A DNA stretch of 64,000 nucleotides from Gammaproteobacteria bacterium (lineage in GTDB: Bacteria; Pseudomonadota; Gammaproteobacteria; SZUA-152): the NCBI GenBank assembly GCA_013152545.1, contig JAADGF010000109.1, positions 1-64,000 of the forward strand. Reading direction: 5' to 3'. Made by a program: the position numbers and the translations under genes. Every line of letters begins with the position of its first letter. Within the stretch, counting starts at the first letter, position 1. Below, piece after piece: positions 9,838 to 19,251 of the stretch. Under the pieces are notes generated by a model, which was not told the origin of the DNA, did no database searches, and saw nothing but the letters and a program-made list of their open reading frames with translations.

Positions 9838-12270
9838 TCAGAAGGTATAATTATAACCGATACGAATATTTTGCCTTACTTCATCATCAATATTCACATT
9901 ACTGTATTCGACAAATTCCACGCCCAACTCAAACTCAAATACCCATTCTTTTTTCCACGCATAATCCACCTTAACGGACGGCCCAATAGCGATTCGCGTA
10001 CCGAGGAACTGACCTTCTGTGATGTCACGGTAGCTTAAGTTCAATCGCGGCCGTGGTTTCCATCGATTGATCGGCGGCAATCTCGCGTTGCTAAACAAAG
10101 TGATATCGTCGTAAGAATCAAACGATGACAAACGCAGACCAAATACATATAAATCCCGTTCGGCAAATAAATTACCGGCAATCATTTGCGCCGATAACGT
10201 ATACTGATTACTAGTGCCCGGAGCACCAAAAACTGGTTTTATACTGCAAGCAGCAGAATCGATACCACTGGTGCCGTTATCACGAATACAACCAACTGGC
10301 CTTGCTATGTCCAGCCGATCCACGGTGCCAGAAGAACTAAAAATTGACAAATCCACATTTAATTGAGTATCACGATTAAATTGATAATTATTTCCAATGG
10401 TAATGGTGTCACTTTCGCTGGTTCGGTCTTCCGCCAACTGCCGCACATCGTCTTCACCAAATTCCGAAACCAGTGTACTCATGCTGGTGCCAAGGGGCTG
10501 ACTATTTAATGCGGACGTAAGAAACAACAACCGCCGACGGTTAAACGATAAATTGAGCCTCGATTTTTCGAAGTACTTCCACCCCCAGCGCACATTAAAC
10601 AAATTCACCTCATTAAACAACACGTCATAATCCAATAAACCAAACACTGTGTGTTCTTTATCGGAATATCGAAACCCTGCCCCTACTGCATTTCTATCGT
10701 TAAACCCATCAACTGTTTGATCCACTAAATAGACATTAATGTTCACTGGATCGTTACGTTTACCAATATCAAGCTTAAGTCCCCAGAAACGCCTATCCAA
10801 GTCTCTGTCATCATTAAACTCAACTGGCGTGCCAAAAAACACATTGGTGCGCATCCAGGGTAGAACATCATACCCTCCAATAACTCCATCAAATCGACCA
10901 AATATGCCACTGTTACGTACTCGTTGGCGACCAAGAATGGTGTAATAACCGTCTTTAAAAGCATCATAATCCAAATAAAGGGAACTGATTCTTTGTTCGG
11001 TTTCAGTGCTATCAATTAAATCATAACTGTGGTTGCCCGTAAAAACGGCTTGTACATTACGTTCTTCAGTACGGTAACGACCACGAATAGTGAGATGGGA
11101 ATCAGTACGGCGTGTTAAAACAATATCCTCTGCAACGTCATCATCATTTTCGGGGCGCCGTTGCTGAAACCGCGTGCTATACGCCTGAGACCATCGTCCA
11201 AAAACAGAATAATTACTTCCCTTCTTGCTACGTGTTGAACGCCGTAATTTCTTACGCTTATCAGAAATAATACTCTGCAATGCAGTCAAACGCTGTTGCA
11301 CACGTACCGGCCCTTCTCCTTTTTTATAAATTTTCAAATATTTTTTATATTCAAATTTTGCACGCGGTATTTGATTACTCCGTTCCAGAGCTAAACCCAC
11401 TAGCTCTCTCGCATCCTGAGTATGTTCATTTTCAGGCATAGCAGCAATACTCCGCAATAATTGAATCGCACCACTATTATCACCAAAGGTCAACGCTTGC
11501 CGCGCTTTCGCCAGCAATTGGCCAACATCCACTTTGTTTTTCGCAACGTTAGCAGGCTTTTTTCGACGAACGGCGGTGGATTTCTGTTGCTGGTTTCTTT
11601 CTGCTACTTTTTGGTCTAGTTTTTTTTCCGATTTTTCGGCTTGATTAAAAACTTGTTCCTGTAAGGTTTTAATGCTGATTTCCAGTCCCTCAGAGGCTAC
11701 CTCCGGAGTAGGTGAGGAAGCATCTGCAACTTCTTCACGCTCTTCTTGCGTTTTTTCCTGATCATCCCTAATCACCACAGTAAGTTTAGAGGGATTATCG
11801 CCTGCTTCCACACTAAAACTAACCGGTTTAGCAAAACGAAGCGTTAAATAAGGCCCGCCAGGAACACCTTCTTCATAAGTCACGTAAATCAATAGTTGTT
11901 CATTGCCTGGCGGTGGTGCCAAATCACCACCTTGGCGTATTTCTTTATGTATTTCCCGATTGAGCTCAGTTGTCACTGATAATTGAATTTGCAGTATTTC
12001 TCCAACCGCCTGTGGAAAATGTTTTACATAGTTTAGCGGCACACCCAAATCAAAATCGACATGTATCGCACCAGCTTTAGTCGTTATCTTTATGTCTTGT
12101 AAAACAGATGGCGCCGCCTTAGCTCCCTGCGGCAGCCAGACTAAAAAAAAACACATTGCTGACAACAGCAAAGAAGCTAGCACGGGAGAACGTCGCACGC
12201 CAGTCTGGCGACTTAGCTTGCCTACAACCGTTTTATTAACCCCTATCCTTCGCCCTAGTTCTTCTTTCAT
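9838..12270 (-). CDS. Predicted outer-membrane beta-barrel with periplasmic domain and TPR (candidate conduit porin)
   Basis: The 810-residue exported protein carries a long-n-region signal peptide, with a hydrophobic core at about residues 32-50 (LLLSAMCFFLVWL) and a likely cut after GAKA. Residues about 55-170 form a domain shared with the 141-residue neighbour (IKI, DFDLGVPLNYVKHFPQ, VPGGPYLTLRFAKPVSF). A charged, coiled linker follows (about 175-240). Then come TPR-like helices (about 245-340, QLLAKARQALTFGDNSGAIQLL...) and about 445 residues of amphipathic beta strands rich in Y, R, N and D, ending in YNYTF with the terminal Phe typical of outer-membrane barrels. It is the last gene of the minus-strand cytochrome block. 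It could be a sheath porin in the sense of MtrB or PioB, but no clear sequence match to those families was recognised, so this is inferred from context and topology. Confidence 0.7.
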   Translation of the reverse strand: MKEELGRRIGVNKTVVGKLSRQTGVRRSPVLASLLLSAMCFFLVWLPQGAKAAPSVLQDIKITTKAGAIHVDFDLGVPLNYVKHFPQAVGEILQIQLSVTTELNREIHKEIRQGGDLAPPPGNEQLLIYVTYEEGVPGGPYLTLRFAKPVSFSVEAGDNPSKLTVVIRDDQEKTQEEREEVADASSPTPEVASEGLEISIKTLQEQVFNQAEKSEKKLDQKVAERNQQQKSTAVRRKKPANVAKNKVDVGQLLAKARQALTFGDNSGAIQLLRSIAAMPENEHTQDARELVGLALERSNQIPRAKFEYKKYLKIYKKGEGPVRVQQRLTALQSIISDKRKKLRRSTRSKKGSNYSVFGRWSQAYSTRFQQRRPENDDDVAEDIVLTRRTDSHLTIRGRYRTEERNVQAVFTGNHSYDLIDSTETEQRISSLYLDYDAFKDGYYTILGRQRVRNSGIFGRFDGVIGGYDVLPWMRTNVFFGTPVEFNDDRDLDRRFWGLKLDIGKRNDPVNINVYLVDQTVDGFNDRNAVGAGFRYSDKEHTVFGLLDYDVLFNEVNLFNVRWGWKYFEKSRLNLSFNRRRLLFLTSALNSQPLGTSMSTLVSEFGEDDVRQLAEDRTSESDTITIGNNYQFNRDTQLNVDLSIFSSSGTVDRLDIARPVGCIRDNGTSGIDSAACSIKPVFGAPGTSNQYTLSAQMIAGNLFAERDLYVFGLRLSSFDSYDDITLFSNARLPPINRWKPRPRLNLSYRDITEGQFLGTRIAIGPSVKVDYAWKKEWVFEFELGVEFVEYSNVNIDDEVRQNIRIGYNYTF

Positions 12271-12562
12271 TTATTACTTACTTACCACTCAAGATGTTGT
12301 ATTTTACTTTTATTACAGTAACTTAATATCCAAGCCACTCAATTCGTTCCGCTATCGCCCCCGCTCCATACACAAACCTGTTTAACTGAAGACCAGCATA
12401 ATGCAAGCGCCCTGCTTTGTCGGCTTATTTACGTTTTACAGTGAAAACACAAGGTTACCTGCACAATCCAAGATGCATCCCATACCTCACCTTAAATGTT
12501 AACCAATCGACGTAAACCTAGCCAACTAAATTTCGTTACAAACACTACATTAATTAACCTTG

Positions 12563-12988
12563 CTATTTATAACTGACAATCAAGTTTTTAAGGCCATTAC
12601 TCTCCCCAATGCTAAACTGCATAGGCTTTGTAAAACGCACCACAATAAACGGTCCCCCAGGTACATCACCTTCATATCTTACTTCTTCTAATAACTTATT
12701 TTTTACTTCGGAACTTGGAATAAACCGGTCAACCAACGATAAGTTTTCTGTAAAATCATTAAAACCTATGGCTCTTAATTTGATTTGCAGTATATCGCTT
12801 TGATTTTCCGGATAATGACCGAGATAACGCACTGGGCTTTCAAAATCAAACTCCAAATTGTGACCATTTTTATCACTGGTAATATGAAAATTTTGAACCA
12901 ATTGATCGGGTGCTTCATGCCCGTATTTAAAATAAAGATACGTAGCCATTGTCACTAACAATATAATTGCAAGGTTTTTAAACGCCAT
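12563..12988 (-). CDS. Small membrane-anchored protein homologous to the N-terminal domain of the barrel protein
   Basis: 141 residues with one N-terminal membrane segment (about 5-20) and a periplasmic domain. Its sequence aligns by eye with residues about 55-170 of the downstream 810-residue protein. Shared blocks are LVQNFHITSDK.. with VLQDIKITTK.., FDFESPVRYLGHYPENQSDILQIKL with FDLGVPLNYVKHFPQAVGEILQIQL, and VPGGPFIVVRFTKPMQFSI with VPGGPYLTLRFAKPVSFSV. It is probably an accessory subunit or assembly partner of the barrel. The family is unnamed to me. The domain has an AMIN-like rhythm, which is only an impression. Start ATG at 12988. Confidence 0.7.
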   Translation of the reverse strand: MAFKNLAIILLVTMATYLYFKYGHEAPDQLVQNFHITSDKNGHNLEFDFESPVRYLGHYPENQSDILQIKLRAIGFNDFTENLSLVDRFIPSSEVKNKLLEEVRYEGDVPGGPFIVVRFTKPMQFSIGESNGLKNLIVSYK

Positions 12989-13659
12989 AACGGTAGCGCC
13001 CCCACTGATGATATTTTGGTTTCAATTTTAACCTCAACCTTTTGTTTAAATACTTAAAACGTACACTAGTATCATCGTATTTAAAAAATAGTATTCAAAA
13101 ACTACCCTGTTAAAAACATCGCCCCACAACGCGTAAAAACCTTACATACGGAGATTCCATCGTTATTCTCTGAGTTATCGTTCATTGACACAGCTTACAG
13201 TCTGCATCTCCCAAAATATTCATCAATCATCATTCTCCAAGACTTTCATAACCAGCTTACAGAAGCAAATGGAAATAACCAAAGGTAATAAATAGCCGGA
13301 AAACTAACTTCACTGGGGCAGGTTAACTGTGCCTGGCGTTCCTGTCACCTCAAAAACAATGCCACACTATACCCAAAGTTTGACAGTAATCGCCAGCATT
13401 TCGCAATAGTTTCACATTTCAAAGAATCAAATCACAATTGGCGTCAAAAACACTTTATTATCAATAATGCTTTAGCGTGTACTATTTATAAAAAAACCGG
13501 CATTATTTAACATACCTTCAAGTTTATAGGCAATGACTCAGGTAACGACTCATCTTATTACCTTTGATTTATTCGAGAACCATCAAATATCGTGTAAAAA
13601 CACATACGATTAAAAAACCGTATGTGTTTTCTCAAGGCAAGGAATATTAACAATTAAAA
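12989..13659. other. Intergenic region with a terminator hairpin
   Basis: The gap of about 670 bases between the 27-haem cytochrome gene and the small anchored-protein gene holds one clear terminator-like hairpin (13597-13630) close behind the cytochrome gene. No other gene is supported. The small and barrel genes may therefore have their own promoter in this gap. Confidence 0.5.
13597..13630 (-). terminator. Rho-independent-type terminator after the 27-haem cytochrome gene
   Basis: On the minus strand the stem AAAACACATACG (from 13630) pairs with CGTATGTGTTTT (to 13597) around a 10-base T-rich loop and continues into a T-rich run. It lies 30 bases beyond the stop codon of the 27-haem gene. 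Confidence 0.7.
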
Positions 13660-15726
13660 TCAGCAATCTCTGCTGGTTTTGTCCCAATCATCAGTGCTCG
13701 TGTGACACACATCACACTCTTGATTGGTGGGGCAATGGCCACGATCTTTACCCTCAGCAATATTGCCGTTATGACAACTGGAACAACTCCCTGGCAGAAC
13801 CAAGTCATGATTAACCCTTATATTGCGACTCCAATCATCAGTACTACGATGACACCCAGCACAATCATTCGATGTGGATGGGTGATTATTCGATTTGTCA
13901 TGACAACTGGAGCAGGAACCATTGACATAGGCATGATCAACAGTAATAACCGGTTTCCACCGAATCGTCGAGTGGCAACCTTCACATACGTTCTGGACAT
14001 CGACATGGTCAGCGGTTTTTCCCACTGCTATGGCACCGTTATGGCAATTGAAACAACTGCCCTGAACCTGAAGATGGTCAACGGTTATAACAGGCTCCCA
14101 GGTGTCCGTTGAATGGCATGCATTACACTGGTTCGAGGTATTAATATGTCCATTATCTTTGGAATGACAACCTGAGCAATCCCCCAATACCTGGGCATGA
14201 TCCACATTATTGATAGTACTCCATAATCCTGGCGCCGTTACGTGGCAGGCATCACAAGCATTGGACGTACTGATGTGATTATTGGATTTATTATGGCAAC
14301 TTTCACAAGAACCAAATACCTGAGCATGATCTACATTATTGGTTGACCACGTACCACCAGCCTGATGGCAAGCTTGACATTCATCGGAACTATTGATGTG
14401 GTTTTGTGATTTTCCCGTCGCCTGCTGACCATTATGACAAGATATACAGCTATCGCCTCTTGCCAAAATCTCCGCATGGTTCGTGGTCGCATTATCCCAG
14501 TTCAATGTATTATGACACACCCCACAATCACTAGTAGTATCAATATGGTTGGCGTCTTTGCCAGTAGCAACGACACCGTCATGGCATTGCTGACACGGCA
14601 AAATCACTTCGCCATGATCAACGCGCAAGGCTGGCGACCATTGATCACCGGAAGAATGACAAGCATCACACACATTGGAAACATTATTATGCAATTGATC
14701 ATTCGGTTTGTCATTATCATGGCAGTTGGTGCAACTACCATTTACTTCATTGTGGTCGACCCGAATGACTGGCGCCCAAACAGTACCTGCCGAATGACAA
14801 GCTTCACAACGATTTGATGACTCGATATGATTGGCGTTTTTACCCGATGCATCCACTCCATTATGACAATCAAAGCAAGGTTTACCAGTGGCAACGAACT
14901 GCTCATGGTCAACAGCCTGAGCTGTCCAACCTGTACCGGTGGGTGGCGGTGAATGACAGGCAGAACATTCAGCTAAGGTCTGAATGTGACCAGGCCCCTT
15001 ACCAGTGGCAATCGTACCATCGTGACAAAAGGAACACGAACCAATCACGAAATTGTGATTCACATTTTCAGCCGCCACGGGTTCCCATACTTTCCCTAAC
15101 AAACTCAAGTCGTGACACGCTTCACAAACATCAGCTGTTGGTATATGACTGGCGTTTTTCCCACTGGCAGTAACACCATCATGACAGGTGACACAACTAC
15201 CAAACACCTCACCGTGATTCACATCAATCACGGGGGACCAAATATTGCTGGAATGGCATGATTCACACAAATCCGTAGTGCCAATATGCCCGACAAATTT
15301 GCCAGTTGCTGAAATACCATCATGACATGAACTACAAGCACCATTTATAATACCGTGATCCATGATAGCCGTTGCAATAAAACCAGATGTAGTATGGCAG
15401 GTATCGCAGGGCGCCGTGGTTTCCACATGAACATCGGGCATACCTGCAGCAATCACATTATCGTGACAGGCATTGCACCGCCGAGGTAACGCCTCAAATA
15501 CGCCACCAATATGGCATTCACCACATTCCAACAGACTATGATCGCCTGTTAAAGCAAATCCAGTTGTTAAATGATCAAATTTTTCGCCTAATTTTTTAAA
15601 CTCATCCAGCGTTGCAATTTCCGCTGAAGCGGAGAGCGGAAAGCAAACACTAATCAACATTAGCGCCGCTAGAGCAGTTCTTACCACAATCCCTTTATAA
15701 AACGCATATCGTGGCTGACTTAACAT
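13660..15726 (-). CDS. Exported multihaem c-type cytochrome, 27 CXXCH motifs
   Basis: 688 residues with a Sec signal peptide (about residues 12-35, ending ASA). I count 27 CXXCH haem-attachment motifs at about one per 25 residues. They fall in a two-haem repeat of the form DH...GSCxxCHxGxxAxGKxxxHxxTxxxCxxCHxxxxW. The conserved His in VDH and xxHI/xxHP are good candidates for distal haem ligands, giving bis-His haems. The N-terminal cap (FDHLTTGFALTGDHS.., HIGGVFEALP) and C-terminal cap (DRGHCPTNQECDVCH, ending in Cys) are shared with the 41-haem neighbour. Such chains conduct electrons through the periplasm or outside the cell. GGAGG precedes the ATG at 15726. It belongs to the cytochrome c3 / doubled-CXXCH superfamily. 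The specific redox partner is unknown. Confidence 0.92.
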   Translation of the reverse strand: MLSQPRYAFYKGIVVRTALAALMLISVCFPLSASAEIATLDEFKKLGEKFDHLTTGFALTGDHSLLECGECHIGGVFEALPRRCNACHDNVIAAGMPDVHVETTAPCDTCHTTSGFIATAIMDHGIINGACSSCHDGISATGKFVGHIGTTDLCESCHSSNIWSPVIDVNHGEVFGSCVTCHDGVTASGKNASHIPTADVCEACHDLSLLGKVWEPVAAENVNHNFVIGSCSFCHDGTIATGKGPGHIQTLAECSACHSPPPTGTGWTAQAVDHEQFVATGKPCFDCHNGVDASGKNANHIESSNRCEACHSAGTVWAPVIRVDHNEVNGSCTNCHDNDKPNDQLHNNVSNVCDACHSSGDQWSPALRVDHGEVILPCQQCHDGVVATGKDANHIDTTSDCGVCHNTLNWDNATTNHAEILARGDSCISCHNGQQATGKSQNHINSSDECQACHQAGGTWSTNNVDHAQVFGSCESCHNKSNNHISTSNACDACHVTAPGLWSTINNVDHAQVLGDCSGCHSKDNGHINTSNQCNACHSTDTWEPVITVDHLQVQGSCFNCHNGAIAVGKTADHVDVQNVCEGCHSTIRWKPVITVDHAYVNGSCSSCHDKSNNHPSTSNDCAGCHRSTDDWSRNIRVNHDLVLPGSCSSCHNGNIAEGKDRGHCPTNQECDVCHTSTDDWDKTSRDC

Positions 15727-15917
15727 TACACACCTCCAATGACTATCACCTATTTGCCACGAACGCGAACAATGCTCTCCGCTAACACTGTTCGCGCCGT
15801 TTCTTAGAAAATCCCCATGATTTTTCTGTCACAAATATAGCTTATCATTTTACTGCGTTATCTGTTAGCTTTCCATGGAACAATTTCCCCTCAACTTGTC
15901 ATGGTTATACCCGATGA

Positions 15918-18900
15918 TCAGCAGTCCTCTACATTATCCTCCCAATCATTGGTGCTGCCATGACAGGCATCGCACTCCTGATTGGTTGGGCAATGCCCTC
16001 TGTCTTTACCATCCGCAATATTACCATTATGGCAACTGGAGCAACTGCCTGGCGGTACTTGGTTATGATCCATATTAACCGGACTCCATCTGTTTGTTGA
16101 ATGGCATGCATCACAAACCTCACTCGTAACCGGATGATTGCCGGATTTAACATGACAACCGGCGCAAGCACCCGCTACCTGCGTATGGTCCACGGTAATG
16201 ACCGGCGTGAAACGCGCCGTCGAGTGGCAAGCTTCGCAATTGTTAGTGGTATTAGGATGATTGTTACTCTTACCTAAAGCAATGGTACCGTTATGGCAAG
16301 CAGCACAGCTACCAATTACTTGGGCATGATCCACCGTTGTCACAGGCGCCCAACGCACAGATGCATGACATGCTTCACAAATATCCGTTGTATCCGGATG
16401 ATTACCTGGCTTGTCATCAAGATGGCAACTTGAGCAACTACCAAGCACTTGATCATGATCCACCGTTACAACAGGCGTCCAGGCATTTGTCTCATGACAC
16501 GCTTCACAGACAGTTGACGTTTGCGCATGTCCATTAGGTGTCTGATGACACTCGGCACAATTGCCAACCACCTGGTCGTGATCCACCGCAGTCACCAAGT
16601 CCCAACGTGTTGTTACGTGACATGCGTCACACTGCTCACTGGTATTGGGATGATCCGAGCTTTTACCCCCTGCAATCGTACCATTGTGACAACTGACACA
16701 AGTTCCAAGAACCTGCGCATGATCTACTTTCGCAATAGTGCCCCAAGATGCAGGCGCTACCAAATGACAAGCTTCACATAAATCAGTGGTGTTAGCATGG
16801 TTGAGGCTTTTACCCACTGCCGTGTTGCCGTCATGACAACTAACACAACTACCGAGCACCTCATTGTGGTCAATACTGGCCGGTATCACTGGCGCCCAAG
16901 GAGTAGGACCAACGGCGTGACAAGCCTCACAACGGTCACTGGTACTGATATGATTTGAACTTTGTCCCGATGCAATCGTGCCATTATGACAACTAATACA
17001 CGCACCCACTACTTGTGTATGATCAACGGCAGATGCTGTAACCGGCGCCCAGCGCGCTGGAAATTTTTCGTGACAGGCATCACAAACATCCGTCGTTGTA
17101 ATATGCTCAGCATTTTTACCGCTGATGACATTACCGTCATGGCAGGTTATGCAGTTATTAGAAAAACCAGCATGATCCACCGCCGCAGGACTCCATTGCT
17201 GAACGCTATGGCAGGCAGAGCATTCGCCAGTGGTTTGTAAATGATCTGGCGTCTTACCCGTCGCGATTATACCATCGTGACAACCAGAGCAAGCGCCAAA
17301 CACTTCACTGTGATTCACCTGAGCTACGGCACTCCATGGTTCTGGCGCTACCACATGACAAGCATCGCACACATCGGATGTTGGAGGATGATCCGGCGAT
17401 TTATCATCGCCGTGACAACCAGCACAAGCGCCAATCACCTGCTGATGATCAACCTGCGCTATGGAACGCCAAGGCTGAGGCGCAACCACGTGACAGGCCT
17501 CGCATTGATCACTGGTAGAAGGGTGATTTGCGCTCTTTCCTGCGGCCTTGTTGCCATCGTGACAACTGACGCAACTGCCAGTCACCTCATTATGATCAAC
17601 ATCCACCGGAGCAACTGGTGCCCAAGGAGTAGGACCAACGGCGTGACAAGCCTCACAACGGTCACTGGTACTAATATGATTTGAACTTTGTCCCGACGCA
17701 ATCGTGCCATTATGACAACTAATACACGCACCCACTACTTGCGTATGATCAACAGCAGATGCTGTAACCGGTACCCAGCGCGCTGGAAATTTTTCGTGAC
17801 AGGCATCACAAACATCCGTCGTTGCAATATGGTCAGCACCTTTGCCACTACTGACATTACCGTCATGGCAGGTTATGCAGTTATTAGAAAAACCAGCATG
17901 ATCCACCGCCGCAGGACTCCACTGCTGAACGCTATGGCAGGCAAGACACTCTCCGGTTGTCTGTAAATGATCCGGTCCTTTACCTGTCGCGATATCACCA
18001 TTGTGACAACTGGAACATGTACCAATCACTTCGTTATGATCCACATCGGAGGCCACCATTGGCGCCCAAGGCGTGGGTCCCACCGCATGACATGCTTCAC
18101 AAGCATTGCTGGTTAAAATATGATCTACATTTTTACCTTGCGTCGTTACATTGTCGTGGCAGGCAATACAAGCTTGACCATTCAATTCAGCATGATCAAA
18201 TGTCACCGCATCCCAACTGGTAGTACTATGACAAACATTGCATTCGGCACTGGTCTCAATATGATTACTACTCTTACCAATCGCGAGATTATTATTATGG
18301 CAACTACTGCAAGTGCCAATTACTTCATTATGATCAACACTGGACGAGGGAATAGGTGCCCATGGCGCCGGGCTAACCTCATGACATGCTTGGCAAAGGT
18401 CACTGGTAGCGATATGATTAATGGATTTTCCAGATGCGATATTACCATTATGGCAACTTTCACAGCTCTGATTGGCAACATTCGCATGATCAAGCGAGGC
18501 TATATTCCAGCTGTTGGTTGTGTGGCAGGAATCGCATTGCAGTGATGTGGGTATATGGAACGCATGCTGACCCGTCGCACTAACGCCATTATGACAGCTT
18601 GAACAGTCGCCAGTGATGGAACTGTGGTCCATGATAGCCACCGCAACAAATCCAGCCGTTGAATGACAAGCATCACAAGCGGCCACTGTCTCTATATGGT
18701 TAGCTACTTTTCCAATGGCGATAACCCCGTCGTGACATGAATCACACTGAGTTTGTAAAGCCTCAAATACTCCACCAATGTGACAAGATTCACAGTCAAT
18801 TTGACTATGCTCACCCGTCAGTGCATAACCCGTCGTCAGATGATCAAAGACACTACTGGTGACTATACTGCCTTGCCCAAGCTTTGAATTGCTAACCTCT

Positions 18901-19007
18901 GCATCTACCGACAAGGAAACAACACCAAGCAACAAACACACAACAGTCAAAGCAAGTCTCGCAAATGACCACGCCCTTATATTACGGCTCCGTACAATCC
19001 CATACAT
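15918..19007 (-). CDS. Giant exported multihaem c-type cytochrome, 41 CXXCH motifs
   Basis: About 1029 residues with a signal peptide (hydrophobic core LALTVVCLLLGVVSL) and 41 CXXCH motifs by hand count. It is built of the same two-haem repeat as the 27-haem protein and shares nearly the same N-terminal cap (FDHLTTGYALTGEHS, HIGGVFEALQ) and C-terminal cap (GHCPTNQECDACH, terminal Cys). A 240-residue block is duplicated almost exactly inside the protein (KFPARW, SVQQWSPAAVDHAGFSNNC and AVGPTPWAPV each recur), with a 726-bp offset at DNA level. The ATG at 19007 sits nine bases after AAGGAGG, while a GTG at 19013 is too close, so the ATG is preferred. The haem number is far above most characterised cytochromes. 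A periplasm-spanning or extracellular electron wire is inferred. Confidence 0.92.
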   Translation of the reverse strand: MYGIVRSRNIRAWSFARLALTVVCLLLGVVSLSVDAEVSNSKLGQGSIVTSSVFDHLTTGYALTGEHSQIDCESCHIGGVFEALQTQCDSCHDGVIAIGKVANHIETVAACDACHSTAGFVAVAIMDHSSITGDCSSCHNGVSATGQHAFHIPTSLQCDSCHTTNSWNIASLDHANVANQSCESCHNGNIASGKSINHIATSDLCQACHEVSPAPWAPIPSSSVDHNEVIGTCSSCHNNNLAIGKSSNHIETSAECNVCHSTTSWDAVTFDHAELNGQACIACHDNVTTQGKNVDHILTSNACEACHAVGPTPWAPMVASDVDHNEVIGTCSSCHNGDIATGKGPDHLQTTGECLACHSVQQWSPAAVDHAGFSNNCITCHDGNVSSGKGADHIATTDVCDACHEKFPARWVPVTASAVDHTQVVGACISCHNGTIASGQSSNHISTSDRCEACHAVGPTPWAPVAPVDVDHNEVTGSCVSCHDGNKAAGKSANHPSTSDQCEACHVVAPQPWRSIAQVDHQQVIGACAGCHGDDKSPDHPPTSDVCDACHVVAPEPWSAVAQVNHSEVFGACSGCHDGIIATGKTPDHLQTTGECSACHSVQQWSPAAVDHAGFSNNCITCHDGNVISGKNAEHITTTDVCDACHEKFPARWAPVTASAVDHTQVVGACISCHNGTIASGQSSNHISTSDRCEACHAVGPTPWAPVIPASIDHNEVLGSCVSCHDGNTAVGKSLNHANTTDLCEACHLVAPASWGTIAKVDHAQVLGTCVSCHNGTIAGGKSSDHPNTSEQCDACHVTTRWDLVTAVDHDQVVGNCAECHQTPNGHAQTSTVCEACHETNAWTPVVTVDHDQVLGSCSSCHLDDKPGNHPDTTDICEACHASVRWAPVTTVDHAQVIGSCAACHNGTIALGKSNNHPNTTNNCEACHSTARFTPVITVDHTQVAGACAGCHVKSGNHPVTSEVCDACHSTNRWSPVNMDHNQVPPGSCSSCHNGNIADGKDRGHCPTNQECDACHGSTNDWEDNVEDC
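16897..17981 (-). repeat. Near-identical internal direct repeat in the 41-haem gene
   Basis: About 16897-17255 and about 17623-17981 are almost the same sequence. They differ at scattered bases only, for example GGCGCCCAGCGCGC versus GGTACCCAGCGCGC. Corresponding points are 726 bp apart, exactly 242 codons, so the copy preserved the frame and added haem motifs. Endpoints are approximate because similarity fades into the general two-haem repeat. Confidence 0.85.
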
Positions 19008-19251
19008 CTCCACACCCCTCCTTAAATGTTACTATTCAAAGAAAAAATTAAACAGCAACGTATCCCATAACTGCACCATACTATTAAATGGACAGCACCC
19101 GCCCTTCACCCAACGCACCCATATTTGCGCCACATGAGTAAACACAGTTTCTCCCAAACTACCAACTACCGCTTTATTATTGTATTTTTATTTCAATTAC
19201 ACTTATCACTTTGGCTATTTCACCCTACCTTGCCTGTGCTTTATCCGTTCA

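Noticed and set aside
9838-12270. Direct call as MtrB or PioB
   Set aside because: Barrel topology and context fit, but family-specific motifs, such as the N-terminal CXXC of MtrB, were not seen.
16897-17981. Regular repeat that could be taken for a CRISPR or tandem satellite
   Set aside because: The repeats are coding, in frame with the cytochrome and carry haem motifs. Spacers are not unique short sequences.
13702-18545. Several plus-strand ORFs opposite the multihaem genes
   Set aside because: They are antisense shadows of the repeated CXXCH coding sequence (biased T, M and I content) and carry no family motifs.
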